Of a stretch of DNA of 64,000 bases, positions 52,301 through 64,000 are shown one piece after another; positions within the stretch are counted from its first letter, which is position 1; each line of letters opens with the position of its first letter. Under the pieces are notes generated by a model, which was not told the DNA's origin, made no database searches, and saw only the letters and a program-made list of their open reading frames with translations. Location: assembly GCF_004348975.1 (NCBI RefSeq), contig NZ_SMFP01000004.1:283419-347418 (forward strand). The letters are read 5' to 3'. A program made the position numbers and the translations under genes. The stretch is from Antarcticimicrobium sediminis (lineage in GTDB: Bacteria > Pseudomonadota > Alphaproteobacteria > Rhodobacterales > Rhodobacteraceae).

Positions 52301-53460
52301 GTCTGAAGTCGATGATCCTGGGCAAAACGGTTGCCAAGGGCCCGAAAGGCATCAAGCCGGGTTCGGAAATCACCGAGGATCTGCTCGACAGCCTGTCGCG
52401 CGGTCAGTGGTGGCAGCTGGCGCTGTCCGAAGAGGCCGACGCGCAGATCGTCGAGGCCCTGAACGAGCAGTACGAGGTGCAGAAGCGCACCCTTGATGCC
52501 CGGTTCGAGGACAAGGTCGAGAAGGTGCGCCGTGGCGACGACTTGCCGCCGGGTGTGATGAAGATGGTCAAGGTCTTCGTGGCGGTGAAGCGCAAGCTGC
52601 AACCGGGCGACAAGATGGCTGGCCGTCACGGCAACAAGGGTGTTGTTTCCCGCGTGGTGCCGATGGAAGACATGCCGTTCCTGGCTGACGGGACCCCGGT
52701 CGACTTCTGTCTGAACCCGCTGGGTGTGCCGTCGCGGATGAACGTTGGTCAGATCCTTGAAACCCATATGGGCTGGGCCGCGCGCGGTCTTGGGATCAAG
52801 ATCGACGATGCGTTGCAAGACTATCGCCGGTCCGGCGATCTGACTCCGGTGCGCGAAGCGATGCGCATCGCCTATGGCGACGATGTCTATGAAGAAGGCA
52901 TCGTGGGCATGGGCGAAGAGGATCTGATCGACGCAGCCAGCAACGTCACCCGTGGGGTGCCGATTGCAACGCCGGTGTTTGACGGGGCGAAAGAAGCCGA
53001 TGTGAACGACTCGCTGCGACGTGCGGGCTTTGACACCTCGGGTCAGTCGATCCTGTTTGACGGTCGGACTGGTGAACAGTTCGCGCGTCCGGTGACGGTG
53101 GGTATGAAGTACCTGCTGAAACTGCACCACTTGGTGGACGACAAGATCCACGCGCGTTCGACCGGGCCGTACAGCCTTGTGACCCAGCAGCCGCTGGGCG
53201 GTAAGGCGCAGTTCGGTGGTCAGCGTTTCGGGGAGATGGAAGTCTGGGCGCTGGAAGCCTATGGCGCCGCCTATACCCTGCAAGAGATGCTGACGGTCAA
53301 GTCGGACGACGTGGCAGGCCGGACCAAGGTCTATGAAAGCATCGTCAAGGGCGAGGACAACTTCGAGGCCGGTGTGCCCGAATCCTTCAACGTTCTGGTG
53401 AAGGAAGTCCGCGGCCTCGGCCTGAACATGGAACTCCTGGATGCGGAGGAGGATGAGTGA
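49324..53460 (+). CDS. rpoB: RNA polymerase beta subunit
   Basis: 1378 residues from ATG 49324 ([17 protein letters not shown]), with AAGG nine bases upstream; GTG 49312 is also in frame. The rifampicin region reads [20 protein letters not shown], the sensitive form. [12 protein letters not shown] and the C-terminal [10 protein letters not shown] are conserved. Beta forms half of the active-site cleft. rpoC follows after a gap with two GC-rich hairpins. Confidence 0.98.
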   Translation: MAQTFLGQKRLRKYYGKIREVLEMPNLIEVQKSSYELFLKSGDQPDPQDGEGIKGVFQSVFPIKDFNETAVLEFVKYELEKPKYDVEECMQRDMTYSAPLKVTLRLIVFDVDEDTGAKSVKDIKEQDVFMGDMPLMTPNGTFVVNGTERVIVSQMHRSPGVFFDHDKGKTHSSGKLLFACRIIPYRGSWLDFEFDAKDIVFARIDRRRKLPVTTLLYALGLDQEGIMDAYYDTVTYTLRKGEGWVAPFFPERARGTRPTFDLVDAATGEIIAEATKKVTPRAVKKLIDEGSVTDLLVPFENIVGKFVAKDMIDEETGAIYVEAGDELTLEYDKGGDLIGGTVKELVDAGVTEIPVLDIDNINVGPYIRNTMAMDKNMGRDTALMDIYRVMRPGEPPTVEAASSLFNTLFFDHDRYDLSAVGRVKMNMRLALDKPDTQRTLDSKDIVSCIKALVELRDGKGDIDDIDHLGNRRVRSVGELMENQYRVGLLRMERAIKERMSSVEIDTVMPQDLINAKPAAAAVREFFGSSQLSQFMDQTNPLSEVTHKRRLSALGPGGLTRERAGFEVRDVHPTHYGRMCPIETPEGPNIGLINSLATFARVNKYGFIETPYRVVKDTHVTDEVHYMSATEEMRHTVAQANATLDENGNFINDLVSTRKSGDYTLAPRENVDLIDVSPKQLVSVAASLIPFLENDDANRALMGSNMQRQAVPLLRAEAPLVGTGIEEVVARDSGAAIMAKRAGVIDQVDAQRIVIRATNDLELGDAGVDIYRMRKFQRSNQNTCINQRPLVKVGQTVGKGEVIADGPSTDMGELALGKNVAVAFMPWNGYNYEDSILISERISRDDVYTSIHIEEFEVAARDTKLGPEEITRDIPNVGEEALRNLDEAGIVYIGADVEPGDILVGKITPKGESPMTPEEKLLRAIFGEKASDVRDTSLRVKPGDFGTVVEVRVFNRHGVEKDERALQIEREEVERLARDRDDEMGILDRNIYARLKSMILGKTVAKGPKGIKPGSEITEDLLDSLSRGQWWQLALSEEADAQIVEALNEQYEVQKRTLDARFEDKVEKVRRGDDLPPGVMKMVKVFVAVKRKLQPGDKMAGRHGNKGVVSRVVPMEDMPFLADGTPVDFCLNPLGVPSRMNVGQILETHMGWAARGLGIKIDDALQDYRRSGDLTPVREAMRIAYGDDVYEEGIVGMGEEDLIDAASNVTRGVPIATPVFDGAKEADVNDSLRRAGFDTSGQSILFDGRTGEQFARPVTVGMKYLLKLHHLVDDKIHARSTGPYSLVTQQPLGGKAQFGGQRFGEMEVWALEAYGAAYTLQEMLTVKSDDVAGRTKVYESIVKGEDNFEAGVPESFNVLVKEVRGLGLNMELLDAEEDE

Positions 53461-53467
53461 CGCAAGC

Positions 53468-53520
53468 GCCGGGCCAAGGCCCGGCCTACGCCAACTCGGT
53501 TTGCCGGGCTCTTGCCCGGC
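53468..53520. repeat. Two GCCGGGC palindromes between rpoB and rpoC
   Basis: GCCGGGCC-AA-GGCCCGGC (53468-53485) and GCCGGGC-TCTT-GCCCGGC (53503-53520) share the same arms. They could be a REP-like pair or RNA-processing hairpins; no T-run follows either. Confidence 0.5.
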
Positions 53521-53552
53521 TTCCCCTTCCGCCAGCCTCTAAGGATTAGAAA

Positions 53553-57794
<4,242 letters not shown>

Positions 57795-57828
57795 TCGGCG
57801 CCTTTCGGGCCTGAGCGACAAGTACTTT

Positions 57829-57862
57829 TAACCCCCGCGGCCTGTGCCGCGGGGGTTTTTCT
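57829..57862 (+). terminator. Intrinsic terminator of the rpoBC operon
   Basis: CCCCCGCGGC (57831-57840) and GCCGCGGGGG (57846-57855) form a perfect 10-bp stem, loop CCTGT, then TTTTT. This is the strongest terminator in the window. Confidence 0.93.
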
Positions 57863-57943
57863 TTGCCCCCGGTGCAACGATTGCGGCTTTTATTCCGGCC
57901 CGGGCCGGTGTTTGCTAGGCCCCGTTTGAACAGGAGCGCGGGC

Positions 57944-58750
57944 ATGGACCGGAAGATCAAGACAGTGGGATTGCTGAGGTTTTCGGTGCTGACCCCCACC
58001 TATTACTCAGAACGGTTCAAGACGTTGGAGGACACCGCCGCGCATCTGTTCGCGCCCGAGCGGATGGCGCTGCGATTTCGCCTGTTCGAGCAACTTTGCC
58101 TGCCTGCGCTGACTGGTCAGACCGACCCGGATTTCGATATGGTGGTGCTGACAGCCGAGACCATGCCAGAGCAATATCTGGAACGGCTGGTCGACCTGAT
58201 CGAACCGCTGCCCAATATCCATTGCCTGACGGTCGGCACCGAAAACCACTACAAGCTGTTGCAGCGCGGCTATAACGCGGTTCCCAAGGACGATTGCACC
58301 CATCGGATCATGTTCCGGTTGGACGATGACGACGCGCTGGACAAGAATTTCGTCAAGCGGACCAAGCGGCTTGCGAGTGGGTTGTTGAAGCTGAACGGGC
58401 CGAAGACGCCGTTTGTGATCGCCTATAACCGGGGGTTCTATGTACGCTCCACCGGGGCCGAGACCGAGGTGTTCGATGCCTGCGAGCGCGCACCGCTTTC
58501 GGCCGGCACAACGCTGGTGGCGCCGGTGGATCATCCCGCCAACCCCTATCGGTTCAACCACCGCAAACTGGCGCAGCATTTCAACACCTATTCCGACATC
58601 ATGGTGCCGGCCTTTATCCGCACGATCCACGGCGACAACAAATCCAACCCGGCGCAAATGGGGTTGACCCACAAGTTGCGCGATGACCAGATCGAACCGT
58701 TGTTGCAGACGCATTTCGATATGACGCTGGACCGGTTGCGGGCGCTCTGA
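57944..58750 (+). CDS. Putative rhamnosyltransferase-family protein (copy A)
   Basis: 268 residues from ATG 57944 (GGAG upstream). It opens TVGLLRFSVLTPTYYSERF and has RLFEQLCLPALTGQTDPDF and FRLDDDDALDKNF, the acidic metal-binding motif, then YNRGFYVRS and a C-terminal NTYSDIMVPAFIRTIHGDN. The layout matches the putative rhamnosyl-transferase family common in Rhodobacteraceae. A second, homologous gene lies 0.9 kb away on the opposite strand (59619-60428). The substrate is not established. The DMT transporter gene begins four bases downstream. Confidence 0.75.
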   Translation: MDRKIKTVGLLRFSVLTPTYYSERFKTLEDTAAHLFAPERMALRFRLFEQLCLPALTGQTDPDFDMVVLTAETMPEQYLERLVDLIEPLPNIHCLTVGTENHYKLLQRGYNAVPKDDCTHRIMFRLDDDDALDKNFVKRTKRLASGLLKLNGPKTPFVIAYNRGFYVRSTGAETEVFDACERAPLSAGTTLVAPVDHPANPYRFNHRKLAQHFNTYSDIMVPAFIRTIHGDNKSNPAQMGLTHKLRDDQIEPLLQTHFDMTLDRLRAL

Positions 58751-58753
58751 GGG

Positions 58754-59614
58754 ATGACACCCAACGGGAAAGGCGCGCTGCTGATGATGGGCAGCATGGC
58801 TGCCTTTACAATCAACGACACCTGCGTAAAGGCGACCCACGATGCGCTTCCGCTGTTGCAGATCCTGACCCTGCGCGGGATGATCAGTTCGCTCCTGCTG
58901 TACCTTCTGGCGCGGCGGCTGGGGGCGCTGGATCTGCACATGACGCGGGCCGATGCATCCCTATTGGCGCTGCGCTGCGTGGTCGAGGTGGCGGCGGCCT
59001 ATTTCTATCTCACGGCGCTGATGAACATGCCGCTGGCCAATGTCAGCGCGGTGTTGCAGGCGCTGCCGTTGACCGTGACGCTGGGCGCGGCGTTGTTCTT
59101 TGGGGAAAGCGTGGGCTGGCGTCGGATTCTGGCAATCGCGCTGGGGTTTTGCGGCATGTTGCTGATCGTGCGGCCGGGGCCCGAAGGGTTCAGCCTGTAC
59201 GCGCTCTATGCCTTGGCTGCGATGGTCTGTATGACCGTGCGCGACCTGGTGACCCGCAGAATGTCATCGCAGGTCTCGTCGATGACAGTGACGCTGGTCT
59301 CGGCGTTGTCGGTGTTCTTCGCGGCGGGCGTGGCCTCGTTCTGGGTGGACTGGGTGCCGCTGGATGTCACGACGACCACGCTGATCGGGGCGTCATCGCT
59401 GTTTGTGATGCTGGGGTATCTGCTCAGTGTCTTGGTGATGCGGGTGGGCGAGGTGTCGTTCATCGCGCCGTTTCGCTATACTAGCCTGCTCTGGGCACTG
59501 GGGCTGGGCTGGGCGGTGTTCGGTCACTGGCCTGCGCCGCTGACGCTGTTGGGGGCTGCTGTGGTCGCGGCGGCGGGTCTTTTCACCTTTTATCGTGGGC
59601 GCGTGGTGGGTTGA
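58754..59614 (+). CDS. DMT-superfamily (EamA) transporter
   Basis: 286 residues with ten predicted membrane helices in two EamA repeats; examples are ISSLLLYLLARRLGAL and VSAVLQALPLTVTLGAALFF in the first half, and SFIAPFRYTSLLWALGLGW in the second. Exporters of this family move metabolites, amino acids or nucleotide-linked compounds. It is probably co-transcribed with the upstream rhamnosyltransferase-like gene (three-base gap); whether it serves the same pathway is unknown. Confidence 0.85.
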   Translation: MTPNGKGALLMMGSMAAFTINDTCVKATHDALPLLQILTLRGMISSLLLYLLARRLGALDLHMTRADASLLALRCVVEVAAAYFYLTALMNMPLANVSAVLQALPLTVTLGAALFFGESVGWRRILAIALGFCGMLLIVRPGPEGFSLYALYALAAMVCMTVRDLVTRRMSSQVSSMTVTLVSALSVFFAAGVASFWVDWVPLDVTTTTLIGASSLFVMLGYLLSVLVMRVGEVSFIAPFRYTSLLWALGLGWAVFGHWPAPLTLLGAAVVAAAGLFTFYRGRVVG

Positions 59615-59618
59615 CGGC

Positions 59619-60428
59619 TTAACTGTCGGAATAGACCCGGCGCACGTGATCGGCGTCTACGTTGAAGACCTTTCGGAATAACACCTCCTGCGCCGGATCA
59701 AGCGGGGTGAGCGCGACGGGTTTGACGCCGGATTTCTGCCGCGAGTCATTATGGTCATTATGCCCGCGCAACAGCATGTCCTCGCCGGTGAAGGTGACGG
59801 TGGGCATCAGCTGCGGCAGTTTTTGATGGGCAAAGTTCATCACCGACAGCTTGACCGAGGGTTTGAACATCACCGCCAGCGCAGCCGTGGTATAAGGCCG
59901 CTGCGTCGGCGCGGCAGAAAGCCCCCCAGCCCCGGTGCCGACGATATAGCCCTGATTGAAATCAATCGCGATATGGCGATGGCTGCGGCCCAGTTTGCGC
60001 AGATCTTGCGCTGCCGCGCGCAGCCGCTCGACATAGACACGCGCCACCGCATCATCATCATCCATGCGAAATTGCAGGCAGGGTTCCTTGTCAAAACGGC
60101 GGACCGAATTGATCGCCTCCTGCATCACCTGTCGGTGCTTGCCCGGGGCGCAGGTCCGCAGCACCGCTTGCGGCACGTCGACCAGCAGCGCGCGCAACCG
60201 TGCCAGATAGGCGGCGGGCAGGCTGTCGCCGATGACGACCAGCAGGGTGAAATCCGGATCACTCTGGGCCCGCAACGATGGAAGGGTGAGGGTTTCGAAG
60301 GTGCGGAAACGTTCCTCCATCCGGTTCGAATCGTACAGGAAACCAGCGCGTTCTTCGACGCTGTCATGCTCGATCTGAAAGCCGCCGTGGCCAAGATATG
60401 AAAACCGGCAAAGACCGATCACCTGCAT
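59619..60428 (-). CDS. Putative rhamnosyltransferase-family protein (copy B)
   Basis: 269 residues. It is homologous to the gene at 57944: VIGLCRFSYLGHGGF, RFRTFETLTLPSLRAQSDPDF and FRMDDDDAVARVYVERL align with RLFEQLCLPAL.GQTDPDF and FRLDDDDALDKNFVKR there. FTGEDMLLRGHNDHND replaces the HGDN region. Same predicted activity class, substrate unknown. It converges with the DMT transporter gene, leaving only four bases between stops. Confidence 0.75.
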   Translation of the reverse strand: MQVIGLCRFSYLGHGGFQIEHDSVEERAGFLYDSNRMEERFRTFETLTLPSLRAQSDPDFTLLVVIGDSLPAAYLARLRALLVDVPQAVLRTCAPGKHRQVMQEAINSVRRFDKEPCLQFRMDDDDAVARVYVERLRAAAQDLRKLGRSHRHIAIDFNQGYIVGTGAGGLSAAPTQRPYTTAALAVMFKPSVKLSVMNFAHQKLPQLMPTVTFTGEDMLLRGHNDHNDSRQKSGVKPVALTPLDPAQEVLFRKVFNVDADHVRRVYSDS

Positions 60429-60810
60429 CGCGAAAGGCTCCGATTGGGCGGCGTGACCGCTTCACGCCGCTTGCACTTTCGCAACCGGGCGGATAGTTGA
60501 CAAGCCTCGTCGTTGAAAGCCCGCCATCATGGTGCGGGTCGGGGGCTGCCCACTGTTGACAGTGCACGCGACTCCCCATATACGCCCGCTATCTCGGCAC
60601 CGGGGGTCGCCCCAAATGTCGACTTTATATTGAAGTGGTCAAGATCCGGGTCTTTACAGCCTCGATCCTCTGATAACCCACCGCGTCGTTCACCTCGGAA
60701 TGGGAGCGATTGCGGTTTTTGCGCTTGCGGACGCGTATGGCGCACGAAATTTGAACCGCACGCACATGCGTGCACTGACACATGTGTTGCGAAACGGGGA
60801 AGAAACCGGA
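60429..60810. other. Non-coding control region ahead of the str operon
   Basis: This 382-bp stretch has no supported gene. It holds a strong sigma-70-type promoter (60556-60584) and about 225 nt of leader before rpsL. A 37-codon in-frame extension of rpsL upstream of its ATG has no similarity to S12. Confidence 0.6.
60551..60584 (+). promoter_or_regulatory. str operon promoter overlapped by a palindrome
   Basis: TTGACA (60556-60561) and TATACG (60579-60584) are 17 bp apart, a near-consensus pair. The -35 box lies inside the perfect dyad CACTG-TTGA-CAGTG (60551-60564). The promoter should drive rpsL-rpsG-fusA-tuf. Confidence 0.7.
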
Positions 60811-61182
60811 ATGCCAACGATCCAACAGCTGATCCGCAAGCCGCGGCAGCCTAAAGTGAAACGCTCGAAATCCATGCATTTGGAGCAGTGCCCGCAAAAA
60901 CGCGGCGTCTGCACGCGCGTCTACACAACCACGCCTAAGAAACCGAACTCGGCCATGCGGAAAGTCGCCAAAGTGCGTCTGACCAATGGTTTCGAGGTCA
61001 TCAGCTACATCCCGGGGGAAAGCCACAACCTCCAAGAACACTCTGTGGTGTTGATCCGCGGCGGCCGGGTAAAAGACCTTCCCGGCGTTCGCTATCACAT
61101 CCTTCGTGGTGTTCTGGATACCCAGGGCGTCAAAGACCGTAAGCAGCGCCGTTCGAAATACGGCGCCAAGCGTCCCAAGTAA
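60811..61182 (+). CDS. rpsL: 30S ribosomal protein S12
   Basis: 123 residues from ATG 60811 ([20 protein letters not shown]). [19 protein letters not shown] and [16 protein letters not shown] include the streptomycin-sensitivity lysines in their wild-type form. First gene of the str operon. Confidence 0.97.
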   Translation: MPTIQQLIRKPRQPKVKRSKSMHLEQCPQKRGVCTRVYTTTPKKPNSAMRKVAKVRLTNGFEVISYIPGESHNLQEHSVVLIRGGRVKDLPGVRYHILRGVLDTQGVKDRKQRRSKYGAKRPK

Positions 61183-61665
<483 letters not shown>

Positions 61666-61687
61666 TTCGGCAGAGGACCTGACCCCA

Positions 61688-63811
61688 ATGGCACGCGAAT
61701 ACCCACTCGAACGCTACCGCAACTTCGGCATCATGGCTCATATTGATGCCGGCAAAACCACGATGACCGAGCGGATCCTGTTCTATACCGGTAAGAACCA
61801 CAAGATCGGTGAAACACACGACGGTGCCTCCACCATGGATTGGATGGAGCAGGAAGCCGAGCGTGGGATCACCATCACTTCGGCGGCGACGACCACTTTC
61901 TGGCAGCGCCAGGAAGATCCGACCCCCGAAGGGACGTCCGACACCAAGACCCGCTTCAACATCATCGACACCCCAGGTCACGTCGACTTCACGATTGAAG
62001 TCGAGCGTTCGCTGGCGGTTCTTGATGGTGCTGTTGCGCTGTTGGACGGCAATGCCGGTGTTGAGCCGCAGACCGAAACCGTTTGGCGTCAGGCTGACCG
62101 CTACAAGGTGCCGCGTCTTGTTTTCGTCAACAAGATGGACAAGATCGGCGCCGACTTCTTCAACTGCGTCAAGATGATCAAGGATCGCACTGGCGGTCTT
62201 CCTTGCCCGATCGCACTGCCGATCGGCGCCGAAGACACGCTGGAAGGCATCATTGACCTGATCAAGATGGAAGAGTGGGTCTGGATTGGCGAAGATCTGG
62301 GGGCCTCCTGGGAGCGTCGCCCGATCCGTGCCGAACTGAAAGATCTGGCCGACGAGTGGCGTGCCAACATGATCGAGATCGCCGTCGAAATGGACGACGG
62401 TGCGATGGAGCAGTATCTTGAGGGCATCGAGCCTGATGAGGCTACTCTGCGCAAATTGATCCGCAAGGGCACGCTGTCGATGTCGTTCTTCCCGATGCTT
62501 GCGGGCTCTGCCTTCAAGAACAAGGGTGTCCAGCCGCTTTTGAACGCCGTTGTCGACTTTCTGCCCGGACCCAAGGACGTTCCGACGTTGATGGGCTTCT
62601 CGCCGGATGACGAGACTGAAACCCGCAACATCCCGCGCAATGCAAGCGACGAAGAGCCGTTCTCGGCTCTGGCGTTCAAGATTATGAACGACCCCTTTGT
62701 CGGCTCGTTGACGTTTACCCGGATCTATTCGGGTCACATCAACAAGGGCGATCAGATCTTCAACTCGACCAAAGGCAAGCGTGAGCGGGTCGGTCGGATG
62801 ATGATCATGCACGCGATTGATCGTCAGGAGATCGACGAAGCCTATGCAGGTGATATCATCGCGCTGGCGGGTCTCAAGGACACCACCACCGGGGATACGC
62901 TGTGCGATGCGACCAAACAGGTCGTTCTGGAAACGATGACCTTCCCCGATCCGGTTATCGAGATCGCGGTTGAGCCCAAAACCAAGGCTGACCAGGAAAA
63001 GATGTCGCAAGGCCTGCAACGCCTTGCTGCAGAAGATCCCTCGTTCCGCGTGGTGACTGATCTGGAATCCGGTCAGACCATCATGAAGGGCATGGGCGAA
63101 CTGCACTTGGACATCTTGGTGGATCGCCTGAAGCGCGAGTTCAAGGTCGAGGCCAACATCGGTGCGCCGCAAGTGGCGTATCGCGAGACCATCGGTCACG
63201 AGATCGAGCATACCTATACCCACAAGAAGCAATCGGGTGGGTCTGGTCAGTTCGCCGAGGTCAAGATGATCCTCTCGCCGACAGAGCCGGGTGAAGGTTA
63301 CTCGTTCGAGTCCAAGATCGTTGGGGGCTCCGTTCCCAAGGAATACATCCCGGGTGTTGAAAAAGGCATTAAATCGGTCATGGACAGCGGCCCTCTGGCT
63401 GGCTTCCCCGTGATCGACTTCAAGGTGGCGCTGATCGACGGCAAATTCCACGACGTCGACTCTTCGGTTCTCGCCTTTGAAATTGCCGGACGCATGTGCA
63501 TGCGCGAAGGTCTGAGAAAGGCTGGCGCAAAGCTGCTGGAACCTGTGATGAAGGTCGAAGTGGTCTGCCCGGAAGAATACACGGGCAACGTGATCGGCGA
63601 CCTGACCTCACGTCGTGGTCAGGTGACCGGGCAGGACAACCGCGGGAATGCGATCGCAGTCGATGCGATGGTGCCCTTGGCCAACATGTTCGGCTATATC
63701 AACACGCTGCGTTCGATGACCTCGGGCCGTGCGAACTTTACGATGCAGTTCGATCACTATGATCCGGTGCCGCAGAACATCAGCGAAGAGATTCAGGCGA
63801 AATACGCCTAA
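61688..63811 (+). CDS. fusA: Elongation factor G
   Basis: 707 residues from ATG 61688. GTPase motifs: [14 protein letters not shown] (G1), [12 protein letters not shown] (G2), DTPGHVDF (G3) and [12 protein letters not shown] (G4). Domain IV contains the usual GSGQFAEVK. It drives ribosomal translocation. The gap to tuf holds a perfect hairpin. Confidence 0.97.
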   Translation: MAREYPLERYRNFGIMAHIDAGKTTMTERILFYTGKNHKIGETHDGASTMDWMEQEAERGITITSAATTTFWQRQEDPTPEGTSDTKTRFNIIDTPGHVDFTIEVERSLAVLDGAVALLDGNAGVEPQTETVWRQADRYKVPRLVFVNKMDKIGADFFNCVKMIKDRTGGLPCPIALPIGAEDTLEGIIDLIKMEEWVWIGEDLGASWERRPIRAELKDLADEWRANMIEIAVEMDDGAMEQYLEGIEPDEATLRKLIRKGTLSMSFFPMLAGSAFKNKGVQPLLNAVVDFLPGPKDVPTLMGFSPDDETETRNIPRNASDEEPFSALAFKIMNDPFVGSLTFTRIYSGHINKGDQIFNSTKGKRERVGRMMIMHAIDRQEIDEAYAGDIIALAGLKDTTTGDTLCDATKQVVLETMTFPDPVIEIAVEPKTKADQEKMSQGLQRLAAEDPSFRVVTDLESGQTIMKGMGELHLDILVDRLKREFKVEANIGAPQVAYRETIGHEIEHTYTHKKQSGGSGQFAEVKMILSPTEPGEGYSFESKIVGGSVPKEYIPGVEKGIKSVMDSGPLAGFPVIDFKVALIDGKFHDVDSSVLAFEIAGRMCMREGLRKAGAKLLEPVMKVEVVCPEEYTGNVIGDLTSRRGQVTGQDNRGNAIAVDAMVPLANMFGYINTLRSMTSGRANFTMQFDHYDPVPQNISEEIQAKYA

Positions 63812-63830
63812 GTCGGAACAATCAGATAGC

Positions 63831-64000
<170 letters not shown>

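Noticed and set aside
49024..53283. 1419-codon open frame opposite rpoB, and a similar one opposite rpoC (53913-57821)
   Set aside because: Both are composition shadows of rpoB/rpoC; the real subunits are unmistakable on the plus strand.

Overview
The window is a chromosomal segment of high-GC DNA from an alphaproteobacterium, almost certainly a member of the Rhodobacteraceae/Roseobacter group. Supporting signs are a SAM/SAH-type riboswitch ahead of metK, the fabA-fabB-fabI cluster divergent from an Irr-type Fur regulator, tRNA-Trp ahead of secE-nusG, an SqrR-like two-cysteine ArsR regulator, and many GTG/TTG starts. No insertion sequence, prophage or CRISPR array was seen.

Layout. 1-2.5 kb: the N-terminal half of a fused indolepyruvate:ferredoxin oxidoreductase, divergent from an Lrp/AsnC regulator with a palindrome between them. 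2.7-15.3 kb: the most unusual part. It holds a LysM/FecR/Ig-like envelope protein, a 1619-residue protein with 15 PKD modules and a membrane class III adenylate cyclase, tightly spaced on one strand. A small opposite-strand DUF3307 membrane protein follows, then a ~1030-residue ABC-exporter-like protein whose nucleotide-binding motifs are degenerate but whose C-terminus is an apparently intact cyclic-nucleotide-binding domain. I read this as a candidate cAMP-based envelope signalling module. 15.4-25 kb: catabolic and small-molecule genes (fumarylacetoacetate hydrolase family, SqrR-like regulator, a frameshifted enolase-superfamily gene, Zn alcohol dehydrogenase, alpha/beta hydrolases including a PcaD-like enol-lactonase, an RTX protein, a threonine dehydratase operon, a haloacid dehalogenase). 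25-29.3 kb: FKBP isomerase, a conserved Cys-motif membrane protein, fabI-fabB-fabA and irr. 29.4-35.1 kb: a YhaN/YhaO-like DNA-repair pair and a glycosyltransferase-like gene. 35.2-44.2 kb: miaB, an OmpA-domain protein plus a lipoprotein sharing a Cys-bracketed motif, phoH-ybeY-corC-lnt, riboswitch-metK, and a DUF374 acyltransferase.

44.3-64 kb: the conserved information-processing cluster: tRNA-Trp, secE, nusG, rplK, rplA, rplJ, rplL, rpoB, rpoC, rpsL, rpsG, fusA and the start of tuf. Two interruptions stand out. A glycosyltransferase gene sits between rplA and rplJ, and two homologous putative rhamnosyltransferase genes with a DMT transporter sit between rpoC and rpsL. Several hairpins and promoter-like sites divide the cluster into transcriptional segments.

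Coordinates and translations were read directly from the sequence. Family names rest on recognised motifs. No database search was run, so substrate assignments and system-level links are inference.
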